Below are positions 9,155 to 17,115 of a stretch of 64,000 nucleotides of DNA, one piece after another. The stretch spans positions 1 through 64,000 of the forward strand of contig DHVS01000029.1 of NCBI GenBank assembly GCA_002412795.1. The letters run 5' to 3'. Numbering within the stretch: the stretch's first letter is position 1; the number at the start of each line of letters is the position of its first letter. Origin of the DNA: a bacterium UBP2_UBA5202 (GTDB lineage Bacteria; Edwardsbacteria; AC1; EtOH8). The notes under the pieces are model-generated. The model was given only the letters and a program-made list of their open reading frames with translations. It was not told where the DNA came from and ran no database searches. Position numbers and translations under genes: made by a program.

Positions 9155-10159
9155 CTATTTCTGCTGTATCCGGTTCTTGGCATTAATGTGTTCCCTCAAA
9201 CTCCTGCTGAAAATATGCCCGCCGTCCCCCTTGGCCACGAAGTACAGATATTCCGTCCTGGCCGGAAAGACGGCGGCCTCCAGCGATCTTCTTCCCGGAT
9301 TGCAGATGGGGCCGGGAGGGAGGCCGGTCCGGCGGTAGGTGTTATAGGGTGACTTTATCTCCAGGTCGGCGTAGGTCAGCCGGGTCTTTTTCCGCCTGGG
9401 AAGAATGTATTCAATGCTGGCGCAGGATTCCAAAGGCCTCCTCAGCCTCAAACGGTTGTAAAAGACCGAAGCCACCACCGCCCGTTCCGAGTCCACTTGG
9501 GCCTCAGCCTCCACCAACGAAGCCATGATCACCGCCTGGTGCAGGGTGCGCCGCTGTTTTTTAAGCTCCTGCTCCCATTCCGGGGGGATCTGCCGGCGGA
9601 ATTGTTCCAGCATCAGGGAAGCGATCCTGTCCGCCGGGGTCTCCCATTCAAAGGAGTAGGTGTCGGGGAAAAGATAGCCTTCCATGTTTCTGGCCGGGAT
9701 CCCCTGGCTGCGGCAGAAGGCGGAGTCGTTGAACTGGTCCAGCAGGGCGGAACTGTCGTTGCCGGTGGCGGACTGCAGCAGACCGGCGATCTGGGCCATG
9801 GTCAGGCCTTCGGGTATGGTCAGCATGTTATAGATGTTGGCTCCCCGGTTCAGCTGCTGCAGGGCCTCCCAGGAAGACATCGGCCATTCAAACTTATAAC
9901 GCCCGGCCTTAAGGTGCTGGTTCAATCCCAGGATATAGGACAAAAGTTTGAAGCTGCGGGGGCTGCTGATCACGCCTTTCTGGTGCAGGTTGTAGGCGAT
10001 GCGGGTGGTGGATTGCCCCTTGGTGATGGTTATTATCCTGGCTTCCCAGCCATTATCAACGGCCGGGGAGACGAAGAACAGCAGGTATCCGGCTGTTCCC
10101 ACAATGACGGCGCCCAGGAAAAGGGATAAATTAATGAGGTATCTGTTAACTGGCGGCAT
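9155..10159 (-). CDS. mltG: Endolytic murein transglycosylase MltG
   Basis: Cleaves nascent glycan strands in the periplasm and so terminates peptidoglycan polymerisation. An N-terminal anchor (about residues 8-30, LSLFLGAVIVGTAGYLLFFV) is followed by the LysM-like/YceG region. The catalytic Glu lies in ASLVEAEAQVDSERAVVASV, with the characteristic FYNRLRLRRPLES and SPYNTYRRTGLPPGPICNPG motifs after it. The 334-residue length is normal. Its ATG overlaps the end of ruvX, giving the common ruvX-mltG coupling. It is the last gene of the minus-strand housekeeping block. Confidence 0.96.
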   Translation of the reverse strand: MPPVNRYLINLSLFLGAVIVGTAGYLLFFVSPAVDNGWEARIITITKGQSTTRIAYNLHQKGVISSPRSFKLLSYILGLNQHLKAGRYKFEWPMSSWEALQQLNRGANIYNMLTIPEGLTMAQIAGLLQSATGNDSSALLDQFNDSAFCRSQGIPARNMEGYLFPDTYSFEWETPADRIASLMLEQFRRQIPPEWEQELKKQRRTLHQAVIMASLVEAEAQVDSERAVVASVFYNRLRLRRPLESCASIEYILPRRKKTRLTYADLEIKSPYNTYRRTGLPPGPICNPGRRSLEAAVFPARTEYLYFVAKGDGGHIFSRSLREHINAKNRIQQK

Positions 10160-10583
10160 GGTCTTTTAAATAATCGGTAAGAATTATGGTGGCGGCCGTT
10201 TTGTCAAGAAGTTGCTTGTTATTTTTAAGCTTTATCCCGGACTGGTGCAGGCTTTGCTGGGCGATCTTGCTGGTGAACCTTTCATCATACAAATACACCG
10301 GAAGCTCCAGGCTCTTCTCCAGAAACTCCCTGGTTTCGTCCACCATCTTGCTGATATCGGTGGGGGAGCCGTCCAGGCGGGACGGTTTGCCCAGCACGAT
10401 GGCGGTGATGGGGAACCGCTGCTGATATTCCTTTATCCTGGCCAGCAGGTCCTGCCGGCCCCGGATATCAAAGCATTCCAGCCCCTGGGCGGTGATGCCC
10501 AGTTCGTCGCTGACGGCGGAGCCCACCCGGCGCCTGCCCAGGTCCAGGGCCAGCACCCGGCCCTTAGGTTTTGATTCCGGCAT
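10146..10583 (-). CDS. ruvX: Putative Holliday junction resolvase RuvX (YqgF)
   Basis: RNase H-fold nuclease of the YqgF/RuvX family, implicated in pre-16S rRNA 5' processing and in Holliday junction resolution. The first strand ALDLGRRRVGSAVSDELG supplies the first catalytic Asp, ITAIVLGKPSRLDGS is the central motif, and YDERFTSKIAQ and LLDKTAATIIL carry later acidic residues. The longest open frame starts at 10649, but MPESKPKGRVLALDLG at 10583 fits the family and gives about 145 residues. It overlaps the 3' end of the upstream NUDIX gene and the start of mltG, indicating a tight operon. Confidence 0.92.
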   Translation of the reverse strand: MPESKPKGRVLALDLGRRRVGSAVSDELGITAQGLECFDIRGRQDLLARIKEYQQRFPITAIVLGKPSRLDGSPTDISKMVDETREFLEKSLELPVYLYDERFTSKIAQQSLHQSGIKLKNNKQLLDKTAATIILTDYLKDHAAS

Positions 10584-11070
10584 AACGGCAAAAATCCTTG
10601 ATGGCTTGGGTATGAGCCTTGAAGGCGATGTTCTTGGGCAGCCTATCAAGCGGGAAAAGCTTTATGGAGCCGGCGTCGTCCCCGGCCCGGTAATCCCCGG
10701 TCTGAGGGATCCCCAGGTAGACTATCAGCACGGCGTGGGTGCGGGGGTCGTCAGTTCCGCTGTACACCCCGATCAGTTCGCCCACCTTGATCTTAAGCCC
10801 GGTCTCTTCCAGTATCTCCCTTTGGGCGCAGCCTTTGGGCGATTCCCAGTATTCCATGAAACCGGCCGGCAGGCACCAGTCACCGCGGTAGGGCTGATAC
10901 TTGCGCCGGACCAGCAGCAGCCTGCCTTTGATCAATATTATGCATCCGGCCGCCGGGGCCGGGTTGCGGTAATAAACAAAGCCGCAGGCCGGACAGTTTT
11001 GGCGCCGGTGACCGTCAATCCTGGTCGTTTTTAGCGGTCCTCCGCAGCCGGGGCAATGCTGATAGGTCAT
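10564..11070 (-). CDS. NUDIX hydrolase with N-terminal zinc ribbon
   Basis: Hydrolyses a nucleoside diphosphate linked to another moiety, probably NADH- or ADP-ribose-like. A four-cysteine ribbon (CPGCGGPLKT...CPACGFVYY, residues 6-27) precedes the NUDIX fold. The Nudix box GFMEYWESPKGCAQREILEETGL (positions 72-94) has the invariant Gly, the REXXEEXG core and the metal-binding glutamates. The layout recalls NudC-like enzymes but lacks their N-terminal half. Its 3' end overlaps ruvX by 20 bases. The exact substrate cannot be read from sequence. Confidence 0.88.
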   Translation of the reverse strand: MTYQHCPGCGGPLKTTRIDGHRRQNCPACGFVYYRNPAPAAGCIILIKGRLLLVRRKYQPYRGDWCLPAGFMEYWESPKGCAQREILEETGLKIKVGELIGVYSGTDDPRTHAVLIVYLGIPQTGDYRAGDDAGSIKLFPLDRLPKNIAFKAHTQAIKDFCRYAGIKT

Positions 11071-11137
11071 ATTTCCTTAATAATTGATTTTTCCGCCTGC
11101 GCAGGAAACCACGGCCGTGCCCGTGGTGCTCCATTAT

Positions 11138-11173
11138 AAAAAAGGCTGCGGTATCTTGTACGGCAGCCTTTTT
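11138..11173 (-). terminator. Intrinsic terminator after rpmB
   Basis: The stem AAAAAAGGCTGC / GCAGCCTTTTT with an intervening GGTATCTTGTACG loop lies 15 bases past the rpmB stop on the minus strand. A second short hairpin (ACCACGG / CCGTGGT, 11108-11127) lies between it and the NUDIX gene. Confidence 0.85.
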
Positions 11174-11188
11174 AAGCTAAGGGCAGGT

Positions 11189-11383
11189 CTATTTTGCTTT
11201 CTTTTGAACTTTACCGGAGCGCAGGCAGCGGGTGCAGACCTCCAGTTTTTTGGTCTTGCCGGCCACCGAAGCGTGAACGGTATGCAGGTTGGGGTTCCAG
11301 CGCCGGGGTCCCACGTTATGGGCATGGCTGATGGTATGACCGAAGCTGACGCCCTTGCCGCAGATCTCGCAAATGTTACCCAA
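11189..11383 (-). CDS. rpmB: 50S ribosomal protein L28
   Basis: Small basic large-subunit protein. The 64 residues open with MGNICEICGKGVSFGHTISH and include NVGPRRWNPNLHTV and LEVCTRCLRSGKVQKKAK. The two CxxC pairs mark the zinc-binding (C+) form of L28. A Shine-Dalgarno-like AAGGAG precedes the ATG on the minus strand, and a terminator follows. It sits downstream of the ptsN and zinc-ribbon genes. Confidence 0.96.
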   Translation of the reverse strand: MGNICEICGKGVSFGHTISHAHNVGPRRWNPNLHTVHASVAGKTKKLEVCTRCLRSGKVQKKAK

Positions 11384-11418
11384 TGTATCTCTCCTTGTTT
11401 AAAAAATTACGATAAAAA

Positions 11419-11772
11419 CTATACTGCCGGCCAGTATAAAAACCGTCCGCAGTTGCCGCAGTTGGTGATGGTCTGGTTCCTTTTGACATTGGTGGCCTGG
11501 GAGGTAGGCATCATGATATAACAGCCGCAGCAGACCCCGTTGATGACCGGCACCACCGGGCGTCCGTATTTTTGCTTGAGTTTTTTATAACGGTTCAGTA
11601 TTTCCGGGTCCACCTGTTTTTCCACCTCGGACAGCGCTTTGTTGAGGTGCTCCTGACTGGCCTCGATCTTAAAACCCATGGCTTCCTGCTTGTTGGCCTC
11701 TTCGGTGGATTCCTTGATCATCAGTTCCAGGTCGTGCAGGGTTACCAGCAACTCCAGTTGGGGGTGTATCAT
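11419..11772 (-). CDS. C4-type zinc-ribbon protein with coiled coil
   Basis: The N-terminal two thirds (117 residues total) form a helical, heptad-like region (LHDLELMIKESTEEANKQEA...EVEKQVDPEILNRYKKLKQKYG). It ends in a zinc ribbon CCGCYIMMPTS...NCGNCGRFLYW with two CxxC pairs. This matches the C4-type zinc-ribbon family (PF02591-like), whose longer members have a full coiled coil and are proposed to bind nucleic acid or act in trafficking. This copy is about half the usual length and the ribbon is intact. It lies 18 bases downstream of ptsN. Confidence 0.8.
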   Translation of the reverse strand: MIHPQLELLVTLHDLELMIKESTEEANKQEAMGFKIEASQEHLNKALSEVEKQVDPEILNRYKKLKQKYGRPVVPVINGVCCGCYIMMPTSQATNVKRNQTITNCGNCGRFLYWPAV

Positions 11773-11790
11773 TTTATCAGCTTCCGTGTG

Positions 11791-12264
11791 TTAAAGTTTC
11801 TTTTCCAGTTCGTCCATCCGGAGGATGAAGTCTTCGGGGTTATCCGCCGTGAAAAGGGCGTCGTTGGAGGTCAATCCTTTGGCCAGCTGGGCTATCCTGC
11901 CCAAGACTATCAGGTACTGGTTCTGGGGATCGTGAGGGGGAGCGATGATCAGGAAGAACAGCCGGGATGGTTTCTTGTCGATGGCATCGAAGTCCACGCC
12001 GTTCTTGGACCGGCCCACTATCAGGGACAGGGAGTTCAGCAGCAGGGACCGGCAGTGGGGGATGGCCACGCCCTTGCCGATGCCGGTGGAGCCCAGTTCC
12101 TCCCGCTGCTTTAAATTGACCAGCAGCATATGCTGGGCTTTTTCGTTCAACGGGGTCTGGCCCACCAGTTCCTTGAGAATGCCGTCCCGGCTTTGGGCCT
12201 TTAAATTGAGACTGATCTGGCCGGGCTTTAAGATGCCGCTTAAGCTTATTGGCGCACTACCCAT
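11791..12264 (-). CDS. ptsN: PTS IIA-like nitrogen-regulatory protein PtsN
   Basis: EIIA(Ntr)-type phosphoacceptor protein. The active-site His lies in GKGVAIPHCRSLLLN, and the surrounding REELGSTGIGKG and LFFLIIAPPHDPQNQYL are standard for the fold. No EIIB or EIIC domain is present in the 157 residues, so a regulatory rather than transport role is likely. The ATG at 12264 overlaps the end of rplI by 19 bases. Neither HPr nor an EI(Ntr) gene is in the window. Confidence 0.88.
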   Translation of the reverse strand: MGSAPISLSGILKPGQISLNLKAQSRDGILKELVGQTPLNEKAQHMLLVNLKQREELGSTGIGKGVAIPHCRSLLLNSLSLIVGRSKNGVDFDAIDKKPSRLFFLIIAPPHDPQNQYLIVLGRIAQLAKGLTSNDALFTADNPEDFILRMDELEKKL

Positions 12265-12689
12265 AGTTTTATATTGGCCTCCACTTCCGGATGAAGTTTG
12301 ATGGGGATGTTATAGACGCCCAGCACCTTGATGGGCTGTTCCAGAATCAGTTTGCGCTTGTCCAGCTTGACGCCCTGGGCCGCCAGCAGCTCGGAGATGT
12401 CGGCCGCGGTCACCGAGCCGAATAGCTTGTCGTCCTCTCCGGCCTGAACGGCGGCGGTGCAGGAAACCTCGTTGAGTTTTTTGGCCTGTTCTTCGGCTTC
12501 AACCTTCTTACGGGACAGGCTGAGGGCCTCGGCCTGGATCTTCCGTTCCAGCTGCTTCAGGTTGCCGGCTCCGGCCAGCATGGCTTTGCCCTGGGGCAGA
12601 AGGTAATTGCGGGCGTAGCCCGGCTTGACCTCGACCACCTGGGTCTTAGTACCCAAAGAGGGTATATCCTGGGTCAAAATGACTTTCAT
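12246..12689 (-). CDS. rplI: 50S ribosomal protein L9
   Basis: Large-subunit protein with two domains joined by a long helix. The N-terminal domain reads MKVILTQDIPSLGTKTQVVEV then KPGYARNYLLPQGKAMLA. The connecting helix (residues about 45-75) and the C-terminal domain (LFGSVTAADISELLAAQG, IKVLGVYNIPIKLHPEV) follow. The length of 147 is normal. It lies directly downstream of rpsR in the conserved rpsF-ssb-rpsR-rplI order. Confidence 0.97.
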   Translation of the reverse strand: MKVILTQDIPSLGTKTQVVEVKPGYARNYLLPQGKAMLAGAGNLKQLERKIQAEALSLSRKKVEAEEQAKKLNEVSCTAAVQAGEDDKLFGSVTAADISELLAAQGVKLDKRKLILEQPIKVLGVYNIPIKLHPEVEANIKLWVVRQ

Positions 12690-12715
12690 TATTGTTTTAC
12701 TCCTGCAAGGTTATA

Positions 12716-12976
12716 TTAACGGTGTTCCGAGATGAAGGGCAGCAGCGCCAGGTGGCGGGCCCTTTTGATGGCGTCGTTCAAGAGGCGCTGGTGCTTGGCG
12801 CAGTTGCCGGAGATGCGGCGAGGCACGATCTTGCCGCGCTCGGTCATGAAATGACGCAGTTTCTTGTCGTCCTTGTAGTTTATCAATTCGGCCTTGTCCT
12901 GGCAGAATTTGCATTCCTTGCGGCGCATGATCCGCGGAGGAGCGTTGGGGTCTCGTCTTTCTCTGGTTTCTCTCAT
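12716..12976 (-). CDS. rpsR: 30S ribosomal protein S18
   Basis: Small-subunit protein that pairs with S6. The 86 residues include RRKECKFCQDK, YKDDKKLRHFMTERGKIVPRR and the signature NCAKHQRLLNDAIKRARHLALLPF. The cysteines in CKFC and NCAKH make this a zinc-binding (C+) S18. It is separated from the upstream ssb by about 240 bases containing an inverted-repeat element, so the ribosomal operon carries an insertion here. Confidence 0.97.
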   Translation of the reverse strand: MRETRERRDPNAPPRIMRRKECKFCQDKAELINYKDDKKLRHFMTERGKIVPRRISGNCAKHQRLLNDAIKRARHLALLPFISEHR

Positions 12977-13032
12977 GAATATCCTTTAAGGTGGTTTAGG
13001 GTTTATTGATAGGGTTAGAAAAAGCCGTATTT

Positions 13033-13175
13033 TTATTAGGAATCCAGGAAAACACCTGTGGTGAGTCTATCGAACCATGAGTCGTATCAAATTGTAATTC
13101 TGGTTATTTCCTGGCCTTCCCCGCCTTCGTCCCACTATGGCGGACAGGCTGGTTTCCTTATAAATATACTCGCGG
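13033..13175. repeat. Long inverted-repeat element between ssb and rpsR
   Basis: The element begins TTTATTAGGAATCCAGGAAA and ends with ATTTCCTGGCCTTCC (about 13106-13121) and GGTTTCCTTATAAATATACTCGC (13151-13173). The end is the reverse complement of the 5523 copy (GCGAG-TATA-TTTATAAGGAAACC). An internal CGCC-TTCG...GGCGGAC motif belongs to another repeat seen at 16967 and 43262. No gene is visible. It sits inside the rpsF-rpsR transcription unit, so it is presumably transcribed. Confidence 0.65.
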
Positions 13176-13214
13176 TGCTTCGGACGTTCAGCACCCCCTT
13201 GAGTTATAATTATA

Positions 13215-13616
13215 TCAGATATCGGGGGATTCAGACGGCTCTTCGGGGCCGGGGGCGGCGGCGGTGGATTCGAAGCGTTCCAAAAACCTGACGTTATCGG
13301 CCCTGACCTCCAGGGAATTCCGTTTTTGCCCGGTCTCGGTCTCCCAGGAACGGCTTTCCAGACGACCTTCCACCAGCACCGGGCTGCCCTTGTGCAGGTG
13401 CTTGCCGATGTTCTCGGCCGCGCTCTGCCAGGCCACCACGTTGACGAAGGTTGGCTCGTCCTGCCAGTTACCGGCCTGGTCCTTAAATCGGCGGTTGAGG
13501 GCCATGGAAAAATTGCAGACCGCGGTGCCGTTGGGGGTAAATCGGAGTTCGGGGTCGCGGGTCAGCCGGCCGGCCAGCAGCACCCGGTTCAGATTGGGTA
13601 TCTTAAGCTCGGTCAT
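13215..13616 (-). CDS. ssb: Single-stranded DNA-binding protein, second copy
   Basis: OB-fold ssDNA-binding protein of 133 residues, with LNRVLLAGRLTRDPELRFTP, TAVCNFSMALNRRF, FVNVVAWQSAAENIGKHLHK and PVLVEGRLESRSWE. It is clearly paralogous to the adjacent upstream SSB. The C-terminus ends PEEPSESPDI: acidic but without the DDLPF-type tip that docks partner proteins. That suggests altered or lost partner recruitment, or a hetero-oligomer role. It is transcribed with its neighbour, with a 40-base gap. Confidence 0.93.
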   Translation of the reverse strand: MTELKIPNLNRVLLAGRLTRDPELRFTPNGTAVCNFSMALNRRFKDQAGNWQDEPTFVNVVAWQSAAENIGKHLHKGSPVLVEGRLESRSWETETGQKRNSLEVRADNVRFLERFESTAAAPGPEEPSESPDI

Positions 13617-13657
13617 ATAATGATGCTCCGGTTATTGGTACGGTTCAATTGAATGAA

Positions 13658-14110
13658 TTAAAAGGGAAGATCGTCATCGCTTTTGCTGAAGGCAGGCTCC
13701 TCGCCGTGGACCGGCTCGGGACTGGATTCCTGGCCGGGGGTTCCGGCTCCAATGGAAGGCCGCCCTTCCCGGTCCAGAAATTCGATCCGGTCGGCCCGGA
13801 TCTCTATGGTGCTGCGCTTTTGGCCGTCCTCAGTCTCCCAGTTGCGGTTCTGCAGTTTTCCTTCCACCAGCACAGCCCGGCCCTTGGCCAGGTACTGCTT
13901 GCAAAGTTCGGCCAGTTTTTGCCAGGCTACCACCCCCACATAAGTGGCCTCGTCCTTCCATTCTCCGGTGGCGCTTTTGTACCGCCGGTTAAGGGCGATG
14001 GTGAAGTTGGCCACGCTGGTACCGTTGGTGGTCTGCCGGAGCTCGGGGTCCTTGGTGAGGCGGCCCACCATGAAAACACGGTTCAAATCGGCTAAACGCA
14101 ATTCTGACAT
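13658..14110 (-). CDS. ssb: Single-stranded DNA-binding protein, canonical copy
   Basis: OB-fold SSB of 150 residues protecting ssDNA in replication and repair. The core has LNRVFMVGRLTKDPELRQTT, NFTIALNRRYK, YVGVVAWQKLAELCKQYL and RAVLVEGKLQNRNWETEDG. A Gly/Pro/Glu-rich linker follows and the protein ends SKSDDDLPF, the classical partner-binding tip. It lies in the standard place between rpsF and rpsR, 66 bases after rpsF. The tandem arrangement with a second SSB lacking the tip is unusual. Confidence 0.96.
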   Translation of the reverse strand: MSELRLADLNRVFMVGRLTKDPELRQTTNGTSVANFTIALNRRYKSATGEWKDEATYVGVVAWQKLAELCKQYLAKGRAVLVEGKLQNRNWETEDGQKRSTIEIRADRIEFLDREGRPSIGAGTPGQESSPEPVHGEEPAFSKSDDDLPF

Positions 14111-14176
14111 GATGCTTGATCCTTAAATGTGTAATCTATATATCAGGTTATTTTTCAAATCCAAATGGCATCCCGA

Positions 14177-14545
14177 TCAGACTGCGGCTGCTTCGGGGGC
14201 GGCCACCACCGGCGCGGCATCGCTGGCAGCAGAGAGGGGGGCGGCCACCACCACGCTGGGCAGGTGTCCCTTGATGGTCATGTGCCGGATGATGCTTTCG
14301 TCCAGCCGGATGTTGCGGTTGAGCTCGGCCGGCAGGGAGGCCGGAGAATTAAACTGGAGGCAGACGTAAAAACCTTCCCGCCGGCTGTTGATGGGGTAGG
14401 TCATTTTGCGGCGGCCCCATTTTTCCACCAGGGCGACCTCTCCCTGATGGCTCTTGATAAGGGCGGAGTATTTTTCCACCTGTTTGTCGACTCCGGCCTC
14501 ATCAACCGCCGGATCAATGATCAGTACTGTTTCGTAAGCGTTCAA
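14177..14545 (-). CDS. rpsF: 30S ribosomal protein S6
   Basis: Small-subunit protein that binds S18. It opens MNAYETVLIIDPAVDEAGVD, continues with WGRRKMTYPINSRREGFYVC and ends the fold with LNRNIRLDESIIRHMTIK. A non-conserved Ala/Val-rich tail (VVVAAPLSAASDAAPVVAAP) makes it 122 residues, slightly longer than typical. It is the first ribosomal gene in the rpsF-ssb-ssb-rpsR-rplI run and sits 26 bases downstream of pth. Confidence 0.96.
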   Translation of the reverse strand: MNAYETVLIIDPAVDEAGVDKQVEKYSALIKSHQGEVALVEKWGRRKMTYPINSRREGFYVCLQFNSPASLPAELNRNIRLDESIIRHMTIKGHLPSVVVAAPLSAASDAAPVVAAPEAAAV

Positions 14546-14571
14546 TTTTGTTTAAACTCCCTTGTATTGGT

Positions 14572-15168
14572 TTAGGATATATTTTGCTGATTTAAGTTGA
14601 TGATGGCCTTGTCCACCCCGGTCCGTACCACTTCAGCCGCCGTCTTGGCCGCCTGTCCTGTCATTGCCCCGACTTCGGATCTTTCCCCCTTGGCAAAACT
14701 GGAAAGTACGAAATCGGCCATTTCCAGGGTTTCGGGAACCGGTCCCATGCCCAGCCTCAGCCTGGCGAAATCCTGACTGCTTAAGTGCTTGATGATGGAC
14801 TTGAGGCCGTTATGACCTCCATCGGAACCCTTGGGCCTTAAGCGGATCTTCCCAAGTGGCAGGTTGACGTCGTCGCAGATCACTAGCAGTTGAGAGGCCG
14901 GGATCTTCTGGTAGCTTAAGGCCTTGGCCACGGCCAGTCCGCTTTGGTTCATGAAGGTCAATGGTTTTAGCAGGAACAGCCCACGCTTGTTGTCGCCGGC
15001 GCAGGAATACAAGGCCCGTCTTTTCCAGCTGAGCTTAAGCTGTTCCGCCAGCAGGTCCAGGACCATGAATCCCAGATTGTGCCGGGTTTGGCTGTATTCC
15101 CGGCCGGGGTTTCCCAGTCCGGCCAGACACCAGATGTTGGTTTTTTTGCCTGAAGCTGAAGAAAGCAT
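14572..15168 (-). CDS. pth: Peptidyl-tRNA hydrolase
   Basis: Releases peptides from prematurely dropped peptidyl-tRNA. Family motifs are clear: CLAGLGNPGREYSQTRHNLG with the catalytic His, LLKPLTFMNQSG with the conserved Asn, VICDDVNLPLGKIRLRPKGS with the catalytic Asp, and GGHNGLKSI. The 198-residue length is standard. The ATG at 15168 gives a short extension (MLSSASGKKTNI) before the conserved start. It follows rplY closely (15 bases), the usual ctc-pth pairing. Confidence 0.96.
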   Translation of the reverse strand: MLSSASGKKTNIWCLAGLGNPGREYSQTRHNLGFMVLDLLAEQLKLSWKRRALYSCAGDNKRGLFLLKPLTFMNQSGLAVAKALSYQKIPASQLLVICDDVNLPLGKIRLRPKGSDGGHNGLKSIIKHLSSQDFARLRLGMGPVPETLEMADFVLSSFAKGERSEVGAMTGQAAKTAAEVVRTGVDKAIINLNQQNIS

Positions 15169-15183
15169 AAGGGAGGAACAGGC

Positions 15184-15855
15184 CTAGACCTCTTCCTCGG
15201 CCTCCTTCTTTTTCTTGGCCACCAGTTCGGGTTCCTTGGGAACGGTCTCGGCCACAGCTGCTGCAACCCCTTCGGCTGCCACCGGCTCGGCTTCGGCCCT
15301 GGGGGCCAGCACGCTGACCACCGGTTGGGTGGGGGCGCCGTGCAACTCGGCCTTTTCCAGTTTGATGTCGGAGATATGCAGGATCTGCCCCAGTTTCAGC
15401 CCCGATACGTCGACCACGATCTTCTCCGGGATGTCGGTGGGCAGGCAGGAAAGCTCTATCGAATGCAGGGTCTGCTCCAGGCTGCCGCCCTCATTCTTGA
15501 CACCGGTGGCCTCACCGGTCAGGACGATGGGGACGTTGATCCGGATCTTCTCGGTCAACAGGATCTCCTGAAAGTCCATGTGCAGAAGGGTGTTCCTCAA
15601 CGGCTCGGTCTGCACTTGGCGCAGCAGGGCCTTCATCTGTTTCTTATCGTCGGCCATTTCCAAGTTGATGATCACGTTGTCGTGGGAGGCCAGTTTGAAC
15701 AGGGGGATCAGCTCGGCCGAGTTGATGAATATGGGGAGGGCCGGCTGGCCGTGCCCGTAAAGCACCGCCGGTATCTTTCCCCCCCGGCGCATCTTTTTGG
15801 CCCGCTGTTTTCCGGTCTCGTCCCGGCGGTGGGCTGTCAAATTAACTTCGTTCAT
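15184..15855 (-). CDS. rplY: 50S ribosomal protein L25/general stress protein Ctc
   Basis: 5S rRNA-binding protein of the long Ctc/TL5 type. The N-terminal L25 domain (about residues 1-90) has NLTAHRRDETGKQRAKKMRR, GKIPAVLYGHG and TEPLRNTLLHMDFQEI. The C-terminal beta domain (about 91-185) contains KNEGGSLEQTLHSIELSCLP and DVSGLKLGQILHISDI. The tail is rich in Ala/Glu and ends in a Lys/Glu run. It is followed by pth and preceded by prs, as in many bacteria. Confidence 0.95.
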   Translation of the reverse strand: MNEVNLTAHRRDETGKQRAKKMRRGGKIPAVLYGHGQPALPIFINSAELIPLFKLASHDNVIINLEMADDKKQMKALLRQVQTEPLRNTLLHMDFQEILLTEKIRINVPIVLTGEATGVKNEGGSLEQTLHSIELSCLPTDIPEKIVVDVSGLKLGQILHISDIKLEKAELHGAPTQPVVSVLAPRAEAEPVAAEGVAAAVAETVPKEPELVAKKKKEAEEEV

Positions 15856-15921
15856 TTTTCAGTTGTCTTTCCTTGTGCTGTTAGTTGGTGGTTAATTCAT
15901 TTTTGATTTCATGGTCCGGCT

Positions 15922-16851
15922 TTAAACAAAAAGCGAACTGACCGATTTTTCCTGGTGGATCCGCCGGATGGCCTCGGCCAGCAGCGTGGCGATGGAAAGC
16001 ACCTTGATCTTGGAGATCTTTTTTTCGGGGGTCAGCGGGATGGTGTCGGAGAGCACCAGTTCCTTGATGGGGGAGCGTTCCAGCGAATCTATGGCGCTGC
16101 CGGACAGGACTCCGTGGGTGGCGCAGGCATAAATGTCCCGGGCCCCGTTCTTCTTGAGGATGACGGCCACCTCGCTGATGGTGCGGGCGGTATCCATTAT
16201 GTCGTCAACGATCAGGCAGTTCTTGCCGGCCACGTCGCCCACCACGTTAAGGATCTCCACCCGGTTGGGGCCGGGCCGCCTCTTGTCGATGATGGCCAGG
16301 GGGGTGTCATTGCCCAGCCGCTTGGCAAAGGCCCGGGCCCGGGGCACCCCTCCGGTGTCGGGTGAGACCACCACCAGGTCCTTGAGCCTGCGCTTTATGA
16401 AATGGCGGATCAGCACCGGCGAGGCATACAGGTGATCCACCGGGATGTCGAAGAAGCCCTGGATGGGTTCGGCGTGGAGGTCCAGGGTCAGCACCCGGTT
16501 GGCCCCGGCGATGGTGATCAGGTTGGCCACTAATTTGGCGGTGATGGGCACCCGGGGCTGGTCCTTGCGCTCCTGGCGGGAGTAGCCGAAGTAGGGGATG
16601 ACCGCGGTGATCCGCTTGGCCGAAGCCCTTTTGGCGGCATCGATCATGATCAGCAGTTCCATCAGGTTGTCGCCGGGGGAGAAGGTGGGCTGGACCATGA
16701 AGACATCTGCCCCGCGTATGTTTTCGTTGATCTTGACCCGGAGCTCCCCGTCCGAAAAATGGCAAATGGTGCAGTCGCCCATGGGCTGACGCAGGACCCT
16801 GCAGATGTCTTTGGTCAGCCCGGGGTTGGCGGTCCCTGAAAAAATCTTCAT
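15922..16851 (-). CDS. prs: Ribose-phosphate pyrophosphokinase
   Basis: Makes PRPP from ribose 5-phosphate and ATP, feeding the purine genes found elsewhere in this window. Class I motifs are present: FSDGELRVKINENIRGADVF, the ATP-binding YFGYSRQERKDQPRVPIT, the HAEPIQGFFDIPVDHL region, and the PRPP loop LIVDDIMDTARTI. The length of 309 residues is normal. The minus-strand ATG at 16851 has the expected MKIFSGTANPGL opening. Transcription likely continues into rplY. Confidence 0.97.
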   Translation of the reverse strand: MKIFSGTANPGLTKDICRVLRQPMGDCTICHFSDGELRVKINENIRGADVFMVQPTFSPGDNLMELLIMIDAAKRASAKRITAVIPYFGYSRQERKDQPRVPITAKLVANLITIAGANRVLTLDLHAEPIQGFFDIPVDHLYASPVLIRHFIKRRLKDLVVVSPDTGGVPRARAFAKRLGNDTPLAIIDKRRPGPNRVEILNVVGDVAGKNCLIVDDIMDTARTISEVAVILKKNGARDIYACATHGVLSGSAIDSLERSPIKELVLSDTIPLTPEKKISKIKVLSIATLLAEAIRRIHQEKSVSSLFV

Positions 16852-16904
16852 TTCGTTGGTTATATCTTTATAAAAGATTTGATTGGCTGATGCTGTCGAC
16901 CTGG

Positions 16905-17014
16905 CCTGCCAGACGTAGCCTCTTGCTTGTTATGAGTATTATATGGCGTAGTCTGGCTCGGGGGCAGTCCGCCTGCGTTATAACCAGTCTGAAGGAAAGA
17001 AAACTTCGGCGGAC
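16905..17014. repeat. Partial duplication of the tRNA-Gln 3' region plus hairpin
   Basis: CCTGCCAGACG (16905-16915) and the 26-base block at about 16941-16966 (TATGGCGTAGTCTGGC then TCGGGGGCAG) recur at about 17068-17078 and 17104-17129. In the second copy that block overlaps the CCA end and acceptor strand of the tRNA-Gln gene. Next to the first copy, GTCCGCC (16967-16973) pairs with GGCGGAC (17008-17014). The spacer between prs and the tRNA therefore carries a decayed second copy of the tRNA end. Confidence 0.7.
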
Positions 17015-17115
17015 AAGGGACTATATAAATTTGATATTATGGCGACCTATCGTAGAAAATGTTTTGTCCTGCCAGACGAAGCCACTGGTTTGATTTGCTT
17101 CTATATGGCGTAGTC

